The notes under the pieces were generated by a model, which saw only the letters and a list, made by a program, of their open reading frames with translations, ran no database searches and was not told the DNA's origin. A DNA stretch of 64,000 nucleotides from Streptomyces candidus (GTDB lineage Bacteria > Actinomycetota > Actinomycetes > Streptomycetales > Streptomycetaceae): the NCBI RefSeq assembly GCF_014207445.1, contig NZ_JACHEM010000008.1, positions 62,001-126,000 on the forward strand. The letters are read 5' to 3'. Made by a program: the position numbers and the translations under genes. This document shows positions 41,543-51,038 of this stretch, piece by piece; the stretch's first letter is position 1, and each line of letters opens with the position of its first letter.

Positions 41543-43222
41543 ATGAGCGCCCCCACACCGGCCAACGGTGACCACGCGACCAGCCACGGCTTCTATCCCG
41601 ATCCGTCCATTCCGGGCTATGTCCGGTACTGGAACGGCAGTTCGTGGGTGCCCGGCACCAGCCGCCCCGCCCCCGCGCCCGGCGAGCCCATGCCCACCCC
41701 GCCCCCCGGCGCGGTCCCGGTCGTCACTCCCCACGCGGGCCTTCCGAACCTGGCTTCCGTACCGGCCCGCGCACCCGTGCCGGCCCCCACGCCCGCCCCC
41801 GCGCCGGTGGAGGAGACCGGTCCGTTCGCGCCGGTGGAGGAGACGGGTCCGTTCGCCCCTGTGGAGGAGACCGGTCCGTTCTTTTTCGACGAGGAGGAAC
41901 GGGCGCAGGAGGCCGAGCGGGCGCGCGCGCAGCACGCCGGAGCAGAGGTGGAGGTACGCCGCCGCGCCGACCCCGCGCCCGCCTCCCCCGCCTGGCAGGC
42001 CGACACCTCCCGGCAGGACGGCTTCGGCGGCGACCGCGACCGCCGCGTCTCCTGGGGCTCCCCGGCGTCCCCCGGCTCCCCGCCCGACCCCGCACCGCCG
42101 CACACCCCGCCCGCCGCGACCCCGGGCGCCCTCTCCCCGGCCCCGCCGCACGGCCGCACCCCGCCCCAGCCCCGCACCCCGTCCGCCGACACCCGCACGC
42201 CCGGCACCCGCGCGGGTGCTTCCCGCAGCGCCGACCCCCGTTCGCCCGGCGGCTCCGCCGCGCTGCCCCCTCGCGGTGAACGTCCGGCCCTGGAATCCCC
42301 GGCCCCCCAGCCCAACGGCCGGCCGGGCCACCCCCGCGGAGCGGCGCCCGGCGCCTCAGGTCCCGTGCGCTCCCCCTCCCCGGTACGGGCACCGGCCGCG
42401 TCCTCCGCCCCAGCACCCGTCGCCGCCTCCGCTCCGGCACCCGCGGACGGCACGATGTCCATCCGTACGGTCAAACCCGCACCCCGCACCCCCTCCGCCC
42501 CCCGCACCCAACTCCCCTCCCAGGAAGCCCCGTCCGCGCCCGCCTCGGCGCAGAACCCCGCCCCGGCCCGGGCCTCCGCGGCAACTCAGCCCCCCGCCCC
42601 GGCCCGCACCCCGGTGCCGGCCCCGGCCCGTACCGCAGCGCCGGCCCCCGCCCCCGTCCCCGCGGACGGCCCCGTCACCCCGTGGAAGCCGCCCGTCGAG
42701 GACCACTTCACCAAGGCCGCCCGCGAGCAGGCCGCCGCCCGCCCCGCCGGACTCGGCCGTCGTCTCGCCGCACGGCTGATCGACACCCTCGTACTGGGCG
42801 CGGCGGTCGGCGCCGTCGCGGTGCCGCTCGTCATGCGGGCCGTCGACCACATCGACGCGAAGATCCGCGCGGCGAAGCTGTCCGGTACCACGGTGACGGT
42901 CTACCTGCTGGACAGCACCACGGTCGGGATCCTCGCCGCCGTCCTGGGCGCGTTCCTGGTCCTGGGCGTCCTGTACGAGGCGGTGCCGACCGCCAAGTGG
43001 GGCCGCACCCTCGGCAAGAAGCTCCTGCGGCTCCAGGTCCGCGACATCGAGGAGCACGAGCCGCCCGGGTTCGGCGGGGCGATGCGCCGCTGGCTGGTGT
43101 ACGGGGTGCTCGGCATCCTCGGCATCGGGGTGCTCAACGTCCTGTGGTGCCTGTTCGACCGGCCGTGGCGGCAGTGCTGGCACGACAAGGCGGCGCGCAC
43201 CTTCGTCGCGGGGAAGTGCTGA
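41543..43222 (+). CDS. DUF2510-RDD membrane protein with Pro/Ala-rich linker
   Basis: The 559-residue protein has an N-terminal DUF2510 motif (HGFYPDPSIPGYVRYWNGSSWV, about 12-35), a very long Pro/Ala-rich linker (about 40-390) and a C-terminal RDD domain with three membrane helices (about 400-555; RRLAARLIDTLVLGA at the start of the RDD region). Three perfect APVEETGPF repeats lie in the linker. The RDD family is of uncertain role, possibly ion or Na+/H+ transport. It starts at ATG two bases after a GTG-like GGTGATG; divergent from ssgG. Confidence 0.85.
   Translation: MSAPTPANGDHATSHGFYPDPSIPGYVRYWNGSSWVPGTSRPAPAPGEPMPTPPPGAVPVVTPHAGLPNLASVPARAPVPAPTPAPAPVEETGPFAPVEETGPFAPVEETGPFFFDEEERAQEAERARAQHAGAEVEVRRRADPAPASPAWQADTSRQDGFGGDRDRRVSWGSPASPGSPPDPAPPHTPPAATPGALSPAPPHGRTPPQPRTPSADTRTPGTRAGASRSADPRSPGGSAALPPRGERPALESPAPQPNGRPGHPRGAAPGASGPVRSPSPVRAPAASSAPAPVAASAPAPADGTMSIRTVKPAPRTPSAPRTQLPSQEAPSAPASAQNPAPARASAATQPPAPARTPVPAPARTAAPAPAPVPADGPVTPWKPPVEDHFTKAAREQAAARPAGLGRRLAARLIDTLVLGAAVGAVAVPLVMRAVDHIDAKIRAAKLSGTTVTVYLLDSTTVGILAAVLGAFLVLGVLYEAVPTAKWGRTLGKKLLRLQVRDIEEHEPPGFGGAMRRWLVYGVLGILGIGVLNVLWCLFDRPWRQCWHDKAARTFVAGKC
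41801..41881 (+). repeat. Three 27-bp coding repeats (APVEETGPF)
   Basis: Units at 41801-41827, 41828-41854 and 41855-41881 each encode APVEETGPF, with a few synonymous differences. Confidence 0.9.
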
Positions 43223-43407
43223 GCCCCGCACGCCTCACGGTGGCCGACGGCGGACGCGTACGACGGAGCGGACGCCCGCAGACCCCACGGTCCGTCACCT
43301 GATCGGCAGTCAGTCCTCGCCGCCCGTTCACCGGCTTGGCCCCCGCCGTCCCCCGAACGGCGCCCGAGCCCTTGCGGGCCCCGGGTGCCGGGAGTCGACT
43401 TCCCGGT

Positions 43408-44097
43408 ATGAGCACCGATCAGCCGCCGCCCGGCATGCCGCCCGAGAACGACCCGTTCCGCAAGTACCCGCCGCCCCCGCAGGGCGGTGCCGGCAGCCCC
43501 TACGACCAGCCTCCGGGCGGTGCGGGGGCCGGTGGCTCGCTGCCCCCTTACGGCGGAGGCCCGTACGACGGCGGCTACGGAAGCGGCGGCACGGGCGGTT
43601 TCGGCGGGAACGACCCGCTCGCCGGTATGCCGCCGCTCGCCTCGACCGGCAAGCGGTTCCTCGCCCGGCTCATCGACCTGCTCGTGGTGGGCATCCCGCT
43701 GGCGATCCTGAGCATCCCGTTCGGGACGTACCGCGAGGTCACCGAGACGACCGACGACTTCGGCGACACGGTCACCCAGTTCAGCAGCGGCAAGAGCCTG
43801 CTCTTCCAGGTGCTGTCCATCGTCGTCTACATCGCCTACGACACGCTGATGACGAAGAAGACCGGCCAGACCCTCGGCAAGCGCCTGATGGGCCTGCGGG
43901 TCGCGATGCTCAACGACGGCAGCCTGCCGCCGGCCAACACCGCTCTGGTACGCGCCGCGGTCCTGTTGCTGCCCGCCCTGCTCTGCTGCCCCTGCCTGTG
44001 GTGGGTCGTCACGCTGGTGATGATCGCCGTGGACAAGCCCTACCACCAGGGTGTGCACGACAAGGCGGCGAAGACCGTCGTGGTCACCGTCGCCTAG
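43408..44097 (+). CDS. RDD family membrane protein
   Basis: The 229-residue product has a Gly/Pro/Tyr-rich N-terminus (about 1-80) and an RDD domain (about 85-225) with three membrane helices; STGKRFLARLIDLLVVG, TGQTLGKRLMGLRVAML and HDKAAKTVVV are typical. A second RDD gene lies 190 bases upstream in the same direction, so the pair probably arose by duplication. The role is uncertain. The stop lies 23 bases before the convergent membrane-protein gene. Confidence 0.87.
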   Translation: MSTDQPPPGMPPENDPFRKYPPPPQGGAGSPYDQPPGGAGAGGSLPPYGGGPYDGGYGSGGTGGFGGNDPLAGMPPLASTGKRFLARLIDLLVVGIPLAILSIPFGTYREVTETTDDFGDTVTQFSSGKSLLFQVLSIVVYIAYDTLMTKKTGQTLGKRLMGLRVAMLNDGSLPPANTALVRAAVLLLPALLCCPCLWWVVTLVMIAVDKPYHQGVHDKAAKTVVVTVA

Positions 44098-44120
44098 CAG
44101 CGGTCCGCCGCCCCCCGGTG

Positions 44121-44480
44121 CTAGCCGTGCAGTGAGTGCCGGCCCGCCGAGGCCGCCGAGGGACGCGCGCGGGGTCCGGGCACCCGGAGTCCGTCGTGCG
44201 TCCCGGTGGCGGGCGCGGCGACGGGCGTGGGACCCGCGGGAGTCTCGCGGGCCGTCCCGGGGGCCGGGCGCACGCGCGGCGCCGGCACCGCCATGGCCAC
44301 CAGCAGCCCGAGTGCCAGCCCCGCGCACGCGATGAGCGCGATCCAGACCGGTGAGGCGGTCTGCGAGAGCAGCAGCATGGCGACGGTGGCGAGGACCACG
44401 GTCGCCGCCCCGTACCCGCACTGGGCGGCGCTGGGGGCCGGGATCGGGATCCGGTTCGGAGTCTGGGGCGTCCGCTGCAT
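44121..44480 (-). CDS. Small membrane protein, two helices
   Basis: A 119-residue protein starting MQRTPQTPNRIPIPAPS with two membrane helices (about 22-43 and 46-65) and a Pro/Ala-rich C-terminal tail. GAGGACGGA lies upstream of the ATG. No family is recognised. The frame is open well upstream, but that part has no ribosome site. Confidence 0.6.
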   Translation of the reverse strand: MQRTPQTPNRIPIPAPSAAQCGYGAATVVLATVAMLLLSQTASPVWIALIACAGLALGLLVAMAVPAPRVRPAPGTARETPAGPTPVAAPATGTHDGLRVPGPRARPSAASAGRHSLHG

Positions 44481-44874
44481 GGCAGTTCCGTCCTCGGAGC
44501 ACGGGGGTGGGGTCGCGGGGTCTCGGCTGAACCCTACGACCATGAGCTTCCCGCACGGAACGCCCGGTAAGCGTGACCTCACACGCGGTACCGATGCATG
44601 GGGGGCGCACGGCGTCATCGCGCCGTCCGCGCCTTGAGACGCGAGCGCCCTCAGGGGGCGGCCCGGTGGGTGCTCCCCGGCCTCCACAAGGAAGTTGTGA
44701 CCTACAGGAAGTCCGGATAGCGGAGTTGATGAACTGCCTAGCGTGCACGACAAGTTCATGTCAAGGTCTGTCTTTTCTGTTGCATCTCCGGTCGAATGAC
44801 GTCACTTGTGACGCGTGCCGTACGACGGACCCCCCACCTTTCGGGCCGGCGGCCGCGGGGGAGGACACCACCAA
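44481..44874 (+). promoter_or_regulatory. Upstream region of the M6 protease gene
   Basis: About 390 bases between divergent genes with lower GC from about 44690 onward (for example the T-rich stretch at 44765-44780), typical of a promoter with a long leader. No operator could be identified with confidence. Confidence 0.35.
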
Positions 44875-47355
44875 GTGACCAGCAACAGACGTGCCTTCAG
44901 AGGTACGGCCGTGCTCGTGGCGCTCGCCGCGACCGCTGCCGCCGCCTCGACCTTCGCCACCGCGCAGGCGGCCCCCGGCCCGGTCGGCCACCAGGCCCCG
45001 GCGGCGGCCGGCCACCAGGACCCGGCGGGCGGCCCCGGGGCCGCGCACGCCGGCCACGTCCACGGTGCGACCGGGCCGAACGGCAAGGCGGACAAGGGCC
45101 ACGTCATCGACGGCCCGCACAGCGCCCAGCAGGCCCAGCAGCGCCAGAGCGCTCTGGAGGAGGTCCTCAAGGGGACCAAGAAGGCCGAGAAGCGCGGCTC
45201 CTCGAAGGTCGTCAAGCTCGACGACAAGAAGTACGTGGAGCTCGGCCGCGAGCGCACCGACCAGATCTTCACGATCCTGGTCGAGTTCGGCGACAAGGTC
45301 GACGACACCACCATGTACGACCCGGACGGCGCGGGCCCCAAGCCGCCCATCAAGAAGTACGGCGGCACCCCCGGCCCCCTGCACAATCGGATAGCCGAAC
45401 CGGACCGTACGAAGAACAACTCCACCGCCTGGAAGAAGGACTACGACCGGGCGCACTTCCAGCAGCTGTACTTCGGCACCGGAAAGGGCCCGGACGGCAA
45501 GCCCGTCGAGTCCCTCAAGACGTACTTCGAGAAGACCTCCTCCGGCCGCTACTCGGTGGCCGGCAACGTCTCCGACTGGGTCAAGGTCGAGTACAACGAG
45601 GCCCGTTACGGCTCGGACTACTGCGGCAGCAACAACTGCCCCAACGTCGAGGACCTGGTCCGCGACGGCGTCAACGCGTGGGTCGCGCAGCAGAAGGCGG
45701 CCGGCAGGTCCGACGCCGACATCAAGGCCGACATGTCGAAGTACGACGTGTGGGACCGCACCGACCACGACAACGACGGCAACTTCAACGAGCCCGACGG
45801 CTACATCGACCACTTCCAGGTCGTGCACGCCGGCGAGGACGGCTCGGCGGGCGGCGGCGCGCAGGGCACCGACGCGGTCTGGGCGCACCGGGGCTACGCC
45901 TTCTCGCGCGACGACGGCGACACGGGCCCGGCGGGCTTCAAGGCCGGCGGCACCCCGATCGGCAACACCGGCATCTGGGTCGGCGACTACACGGCGCAGC
46001 CGGAGAACGGCGGCCTGGGCGTCTTCGCCCACGAGTACGGCCACGACCTGGGCCTGCCGGACCTGTACGACACCACGAACGGCGCCGAGAACTCGGTCGG
46101 CTTCTGGTCGCTGATGTCGGCGGGCTCCTGGCTGGGCACCGGCCGGAACGAGATCGGTGACCTTCCCGGCGACATGACCGCCTGGGACAAACTCCAGCTC
46201 GGCTGGCTCGACTACGAGAAGGCGAAGGCGGGCACGACCTCCCTGCACAAGCTGGGCGTCTCGGCGTACAACACCCGCAACCCGCAGGCCGTTGTCGTCG
46301 AGCTGCCGCCCAAGAAGAACGTCGCCACCTCGGTCGTGAAGCCCGCCGAGGGCACCAAGCAGTGGTGGAGCGATTACGGCGACGACCTGTCGACCACGCT
46401 GGAGCGCGACGTCGACCTCACCGGCCGGACCAAGGCGTCCCTGGAGCTCACCGGCTGGTGGGACATCGAGGCCGACTACGACTACCTGTACACGCAGGTG
46501 TCCACGGACGGCGGCGCGAGCTGGCAGACCATCGACGGCACCGCCGACGGCGAGACGATCAGCCGCGACGGCGGCGACAAGCCCGCCCTGACCGGTGTCT
46601 CCGGCACCCACAAGCAGCTCGTCTACCCGCTGGACGCCTACGCGGGGAAGAAGATCGGCGTCCGGTTCCGCTACAAGACGGACGGCGGCGCGGGCGGCAA
46701 GGGCTTTACGGCGGACGCGATCACCGTCAAGGCGGACGGCACCGCTCTGTTCACCGACAACGCCGAGGGCGGCGACAACGGCTGGACCGCGCGAGGCTTC
46801 TCGCGCGTCGGCGAGTCGGTCGTCGGCGACTTCCCGCAGTACTACCTCGCGGAGAACCGCCAGTACGTGTCGTACGACAAGACCCTCAAGGCAGGCCCGT
46901 ACAACTTCGGGTTCCGGGGCACCGACCGCCCCGACTGGGTGGAGCACTACGCGTACCGGCCCGGCCTGATGATCTGGCAGTGGGACACCTCGCAGCGCAA
47001 CAACAACGTCAGCGAGCACCCGGGCAAGGGCCTGCTGCTGCCGGTCGACGCCCACCACGAGCCGCTGAAGTGGGCGCACGACGGCAAGCTGATCTCCAAC
47101 AAGATCCAGCCGTACGACGCCGCCTTCAGCTGGTACCCGAACCCGGGCTTCACCCTCCACAAGGACGGCAAACCCACCCGCATCCCGGGCCGGCTCGGCG
47201 TCCCGTACTTCGACGACCGCAAGAACACCTACTGGTCGAAGGACAACCCCACGGGCAGCGTCCAGACAACTGACACCAACACCCGGATCTCCCTCGTGAG
47301 CCAGCCGCCGGACGGCCGGACGATGACGATCCTGGTCGGAAAGTCCGGCCGCTAA
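44875..47355 (+). CDS. Immune inhibitor A-type M6 metalloprotease
   Basis: An 826-residue secreted zinc protease. A signal peptide (about 1-35, ALAATAAAASTFATAQA) and a propeptide precede the catalytic domain with the HExxHxxGxxD zinc motif (FAHEYGHDLGLPD, about 384-396) and the downstream Met-turn region (WSLMSAGSW). C-terminal beta-sandwich and carbohydrate-binding-like domains follow. Family members are exported proteases of nutrient scavenging or morphogenesis. The GTG start is preferred for the signal peptide and GGAGGAC-like site. A hairpin follows the stop. Confidence 0.92.
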   Translation: MTSNRRAFRGTAVLVALAATAAAASTFATAQAAPGPVGHQAPAAAGHQDPAGGPGAAHAGHVHGATGPNGKADKGHVIDGPHSAQQAQQRQSALEEVLKGTKKAEKRGSSKVVKLDDKKYVELGRERTDQIFTILVEFGDKVDDTTMYDPDGAGPKPPIKKYGGTPGPLHNRIAEPDRTKNNSTAWKKDYDRAHFQQLYFGTGKGPDGKPVESLKTYFEKTSSGRYSVAGNVSDWVKVEYNEARYGSDYCGSNNCPNVEDLVRDGVNAWVAQQKAAGRSDADIKADMSKYDVWDRTDHDNDGNFNEPDGYIDHFQVVHAGEDGSAGGGAQGTDAVWAHRGYAFSRDDGDTGPAGFKAGGTPIGNTGIWVGDYTAQPENGGLGVFAHEYGHDLGLPDLYDTTNGAENSVGFWSLMSAGSWLGTGRNEIGDLPGDMTAWDKLQLGWLDYEKAKAGTTSLHKLGVSAYNTRNPQAVVVELPPKKNVATSVVKPAEGTKQWWSDYGDDLSTTLERDVDLTGRTKASLELTGWWDIEADYDYLYTQVSTDGGASWQTIDGTADGETISRDGGDKPALTGVSGTHKQLVYPLDAYAGKKIGVRFRYKTDGGAGGKGFTADAITVKADGTALFTDNAEGGDNGWTARGFSRVGESVVGDFPQYYLAENRQYVSYDKTLKAGPYNFGFRGTDRPDWVEHYAYRPGLMIWQWDTSQRNNNVSEHPGKGLLLPVDAHHEPLKWAHDGKLISNKIQPYDAAFSWYPNPGFTLHKDGKPTRIPGRLGVPYFDDRKNTYWSKDNPTGSVQTTDTNTRISLVSQPPDGRTMTILVGKSGR

Positions 47356-47391
47356 AGGTCACTTTCCCGCCATAGTTGCAGGTCAGAGCAT

Positions 47392-47428
47392 GATCGGCCG
47401 TCGTCCCTCTAGCGGGCGGCGGCCGATC
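47392..47428 (+). terminator. Hairpin after the M6 protease
   Basis: GATCGGCCG (47392-47400) pairs with CGGCCGATC (47420-47428), 37 bases past the stop. Confidence 0.65.
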
Positions 47429-47511
47429 GCGTTTAGATGCCTCTTACGTAACCGCTATTGACGCGATGTCTCACGGGGAGATCCGGGACGTCGGACGGGG
47501 GAGTGACAGGC

Positions 47512-47820
47512 ATGTCCGCCGGAGGTTTCAACAGGCTCCCGAACGGGAGTGTCGTCGTGGCCCTGAACCTGCCGCGTCCCGGTCCCTCGGGCGACCGGGT
47601 CCGCATCCTGGTGCACGCCGCGAACCGCTCCCGCGCCCTGACCAGGCTGCGGAACCTGGGGCTGCGCGCGGTCTACCTCCGCGGGAACGCCGAGCCGCCC
47701 ACCCCGGACGAGATCACCGCCGTACTGCACCACCCCGACGGCCTGCTGTGGCGCGCGGCCCCGCAGTGCCGCCAGGAACTCTGGCACCCGATACGCGCCC
47801 TCCTGCGGCCCGCGGGCTGA
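47512..47820 (+). CDS. Conserved hypothetical protein
   Basis: A 102-residue cytoplasmic protein: MSAGGFNRLPNGSVVVAL, then HAANRSRALTRLRNLGLRAVYLRGN and DEITAVLHHPDGLLWRA. A GGAG-like site lies before the ATG. It looks like a small alpha/beta protein conserved in streptomycetes; no domain is recognised. Convergent with the nicotinamidase gene. Confidence 0.65.
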   Translation: MSAGGFNRLPNGSVVVALNLPRPGPSGDRVRILVHAANRSRALTRLRNLGLRAVYLRGNAEPPTPDEITAVLHHPDGLLWRAAPQCRQELWHPIRALLRPAG

Positions 47821-47894
47821 CCGGGCGCCCCGCAAGGCTTCCGGCCGCCCGGCCCACGGGCGGTCCCGCACACCCGGCTGCGCGCGGGGCCGGC

Positions 47895-48479
47895 TCACAC
47901 GACCGGCTTGCCGCTCAGCCGCACGCCCGCCGCCCGGAGCTCCTCCAGCGCGGCCTCCGTGGTGGGCGCGGCGACACCCGCCGTCAGGTCCAGCAGGACG
48001 TGTGTGGTCAGGCCCTCGCGGGCCGCGTCCAGTGCGGTGGCGCGCACGCAGTGGTCGGTGGCGATACCGACGACGTCGACCTCGGTGACGTCCCGGGCGC
48101 GGAGCCAGTCGGCGAGGGTGACGCCGTTCTCGTCGAAGCCCTCGAAACCGCTGTACGCGGCCGAGTGGGCGCCCTTGTCGAAGACGGCGGCGATCGCGCC
48201 GGAGGCGACCACCGGGGCGAAGTTCGGATGGAAGCCCACGCCCTCCGTCCCGGCGACGCAGTGCACCGGCCAGGACCGGACGTAGTCGGGGTTCGGCGAG
48301 AAGTGGTCGCCGGGGTCGATGTGGTGGTCGCGGGTGGCGACGACGTGCCGGTAGCCGGCCTGGGAGTCGCCGATCAGTTCGGTGATCGCGGCGGCGACGT
48401 CGGCCCCGCCCGCGACCGCGAGGCTGCCGCCTTCGCAGAAGTCGTTCTGCACGTCGACGACGATCAGGGCGCGGTGCAT
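47895..48479 (-). CDS. pncA: Nicotinamidase (isochorismatase family)
   Basis: The 194-residue hydrolase converts nicotinamide to nicotinate. The cysteine hydrolase triad is visible: Asp in VVDVQNDFC (about 10), Lys in AVFDKGAH (about 102), Cys in IATDHCVRATA (about 143). The DxHxxxH metal site is seen near residue 52 (DHHIDPGDHF). The start is chosen for GAGGA upstream; another ATG lies six codons earlier. It is followed downstream on the same strand order by nicotinate phosphoribosyltransferase, its pathway partner. Confidence 0.92.
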   Translation of the reverse strand: MHRALIVVDVQNDFCEGGSLAVAGGADVAAAITELIGDSQAGYRHVVATRDHHIDPGDHFSPNPDYVRSWPVHCVAGTEGVGFHPNFAPVVASGAIAAVFDKGAHSAAYSGFEGFDENGVTLADWLRARDVTEVDVVGIATDHCVRATALDAAREGLTTHVLLDLTAGVAAPTTEAALEELRAAGVRLSGKPVV

Positions 48480-48637
48480 GGCATGGTCCTCAATCACTGG
48501 GCCCCGTCGAGGGGGCCCGGTCCGGTGGAAGCCGTTCGTCCCCTACGAGGGTAGAGACTCCGGCGGCCTGGGGGGAGTGGGCATGCGGGGCCACGGGTGC
48601 GGGTGCGGCGCGCGTACCCGGCCGGGGTGACCGTGGG

Positions 48638-50017
48638 TCACACGTACTCGGTCGGGATGACCGGCTCGCCCCGGGAGAGCTGCACCGAGGACATCGGGAG
48701 CGCGCCGCGGGCGCGGACGTGCCGGGCGCGGGCGACGTCCAGCGGCTCGTGGGCCACGACCTCGCCGCCCTTGACCAGCTCGGTCTGGAGCAGGTGGTCG
48801 GCGAGTTCGGCGGGGACCTGACCGGTGCCGACCACCTCCGCCTCCGCGATCCCGTACGCGTCGGGCCTGCGGGCCGCCCACTTGCGGCCGCCGCGCGAGG
48901 ACTTCGCGCCCAGCGACTTCTTCGCGACGGGGACCAGCGGGGCCTTCGGGTCGGCGGACTGCGCGCGGGCCACCAGCTTGTAGACCATCGAGCAGGTGGG
49001 GTGGCCGCTGCCGGTGACCAGCTGGGTGCCGACGCCGTACGCGTCCACCGGGGCGGCCGCGAGGGAGGCGATGGCGTACTCGTCGAGGTCGGAGGTGACG
49101 ACGATCCGCGTGCTGGTGGCGCCCAGCTCGTCGAGCTGCTGACGGACCCGGTGGGCGACCAGCAGGAGGTCGCCGGAGTCGATCCGTACCGCTCCGAGGT
49201 CCGGGCCCGCGACCTCGACGGCGGTGCGGACGGCCTCGGCCACGTCGTAGGTGTCGACGAGCAGGGTGGTGCCGCTGCCCAGCGAGTCCACCTGGGCCCG
49301 GAAGGCGTCGCGCTCGCTGTCGTGCAGCAGGGTGAAGGCGTGGGCGGAGGTGCCGACGGTGGGGATGCCGTAGCGGAAGCCCGCCGCCAGGTCGGAGGTG
49401 GAGGCGAAACCGCCGACGTACGCGGCGCGGGCCGAGGCCACCGCGCTCAGCTCGTGGGTGCGCCGGGCGCCCATCTCGATCAGCGGGCGGCCGCCCGCCG
49501 AGGCCGCCATGCGGGAGGCGGCGGCGGCGATCGCCGAGTCGTGGTTGAGGATGGAGAGGATCACCGTCTCCAGCAGCACGCACTCCGCGAAGCTGCCCTC
49601 GACGCGCAGGATCGGGGAACCGGGGAAGTACACCTCGCCCTCCGGGTAGCCCCAGATGTCGCCGCCGAAGCGGTAGGAGGCGAGCCATTCCAGCGTGGGT
49701 TCGTCGACGATGCCCTGCTCGCGGAGGAAGGCGAGAACGTCCGCGTCGAAGCGGAAGTTCTCCACCGCGTCCAGGACCCTCCCGGTGCCGCCGACGACGC
49801 CGTAGCGCCGCCCGGAGGGCAGGCGGCGGGTGAAGACCTCGAAGACGGAGCGCCGGTCGGCGGTGCCGCCGCGCAGCGCCGCCTGGAGCATCGTCAGTTC
49901 GTACTGGTCGGTGAAGAGAGCCGTCGAGGGAACACCTACCCGTCGCCCACCCCCGCCGCCCTGCCCAGAAGCTTCGCCCTCTTCTTCTTCCCGCAGCCCG
50001 GGATCCGCTGTGTTCAT
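48638..50017 (-). CDS. pncB: Nicotinate phosphoribosyltransferase
   Basis: The 459-residue enzyme makes nicotinate mononucleotide from nicotinate and PRPP, the next step of NAD salvage. Landmarks are TALFTDQYELTMLQAAL (about 31-47), FEVFTRRLP (about 59), SAIAAAASRMA, GARRTHE, and the phosphate-binding RIDSGDL (about 275) and YGVGT stretches. The N-terminal 27 residues are low complexity. It is divergent from clpS, with a TCGTCA/TGACGA inverted repeat between them. About 150 bases separate its stop from the nicotinamidase start region. Confidence 0.93.
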   Translation of the reverse strand: MNTADPGLREEEEGEASGQGGGGGRRVGVPSTALFTDQYELTMLQAALRGGTADRRSVFEVFTRRLPSGRRYGVVGGTGRVLDAVENFRFDADVLAFLREQGIVDEPTLEWLASYRFGGDIWGYPEGEVYFPGSPILRVEGSFAECVLLETVILSILNHDSAIAAAASRMAASAGGRPLIEMGARRTHELSAVASARAAYVGGFASTSDLAAGFRYGIPTVGTSAHAFTLLHDSERDAFRAQVDSLGSGTTLLVDTYDVAEAVRTAVEVAGPDLGAVRIDSGDLLLVAHRVRQQLDELGATSTRIVVTSDLDEYAIASLAAAPVDAYGVGTQLVTGSGHPTCSMVYKLVARAQSADPKAPLVPVAKKSLGAKSSRGGRKWAARRPDAYGIAEAEVVGTGQVPAELADHLLQTELVKGGEVVAHEPLDVARARHVRARGALPMSSVQLSRGEPVIPTEYV

Positions 50018-50039
50018 ACGACGGATGCTACCCCCTATC

Positions 50040-50054
50040 TCGTCAGAGTGACGA
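50040..50054. promoter_or_regulatory. Candidate operator between pncB and clpS
   Basis: TCGTCA-GAG-TGACGA is an inverted repeat in the 107-bp divergent gap, 23 bases upstream of the pncB start. It may bind a regulator of NAD salvage. Confidence 0.4.
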
Positions 50055-50124
50055 AATCTAGTGGGCCGTCGGGGTCACGGTCGGCCGGGGGCCGTTTGTG
50101 CGACCGGCCCCCTGCGGTGGCAGC

Positions 50125-50439
50125 ATGGGAAGCGTGAGTGTCGCCCCCGTAGAGATCGAACGCCCCGAGTCGGCCGAGGAGACGTCCGTCGTCCCGGAGC
50201 CGGACACCCCCTGGGTGACCCTGGTCCACAACGACCCGGTCAACCTCATGAGTTACGTGAGCTACGTCTTCCAGACGTACTTCGGATACTCCAAGGAGAA
50301 GGCGAACAAGCTGATGCTCGACGTCCACCACAAGGGCCGGGCGGTCGTCTCCGCGGGCAGCCGCGAGGAGATGGAACGCGACGTGCAGGCGATGCACGGG
50401 TACGGACTGTGGGCGACCCTCTCCCAGGACCGCACCTGA
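50125..50439 (+). CDS. clpS: ClpS adaptor protein
   Basis: A 104-residue adaptor that delivers N-degron substrates to ClpAP/ClpCP. The TPWVTLVHNDPVNLMSYV segment (about 28-45) and KANKLMLDVHHKGRAVV (about 60-76) form the conserved substrate pocket and Clp-binding face. A GTG three codons downstream is an alternative start. Its stop overlaps the DUF2017 start by one base (TGATG), so the two are translationally coupled. Confidence 0.93.
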   Translation: MGSVSVAPVEIERPESAEETSVVPEPDTPWVTLVHNDPVNLMSYVSYVFQTYFGYSKEKANKLMLDVHHKGRAVVSAGSREEMERDVQAMHGYGLWATLSQDRT

Positions 50440-51038
50440 TGCCGGGCTACTTCGAGGCCGTCCCCGGCGGCGGCGCGGCCGTCGCCCTGGACCCGGTCGA
50501 GACGTCCATCCTGCGCTCCCTGGCCGTGCAGCTGCTGGAGATGATCGGTCCGGGCGACGAGCCGGTCGAGGGCGAGGACCCGCTCGCCGCGCTGTTCGCC
50601 GAGGGGCCCAGCGAAGCGCCCGCCGACCCCGCGCTCGCCCGCCTCTTCCCCGAGGCGTACGTCGATCCCCGCTCGGAGCCGGACGCGGAGCTGCTCGCCG
50701 CCTCCGCCGAGTTCCGCCGCTTCACGGAGAACGACCTGCGGACCAGGAAGCGCGAGGACGCGCTGTCCGTCGTACGCTCACTGGACGCACTCGCCCCGGC
50801 CGCCGCGGGCGCCGGGCCCGGTCTCGTACTGAAGCTGGACGCGGACGCGTCGCGGCGCTGGCTCGGCACCCTCAACGATCTGCGTCTGACGATCGCCTCC
50901 CGGCTGGAGATCACGGACGAGGACGGCAGCGACGAGCTGTACTCGCTGCCCGACGACGATCCGCGCAAGCCGATGGTGATGGCGTACCTGTGGCTGGGCG
51001 GTCTGCAGGAGACCCTGGTCGACACCCTGCTGCCGTAG
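50439..51038 (+). CDS. DUF2017 family protein
   Basis: A 199-residue helical actinobacterial protein regularly found after clpS. Landmarks are LDPVETSILRSLAVQLLEMI (about 18-37), ARLFPEAY near 68, and the C-terminal DDPRKPMVMAYLWLGGLQETLVD. The function is unknown, but the strict clpS coupling implies a role with Clp proteolysis or a shared protein-quality task. Confidence 0.88.
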   Translation: MPGYFEAVPGGGAAVALDPVETSILRSLAVQLLEMIGPGDEPVEGEDPLAALFAEGPSEAPADPALARLFPEAYVDPRSEPDAELLAASAEFRRFTENDLRTRKREDALSVVRSLDALAPAAAGAGPGLVLKLDADASRRWLGTLNDLRLTIASRLEITDEDGSDELYSLPDDDPRKPMVMAYLWLGGLQETLVDTLLP

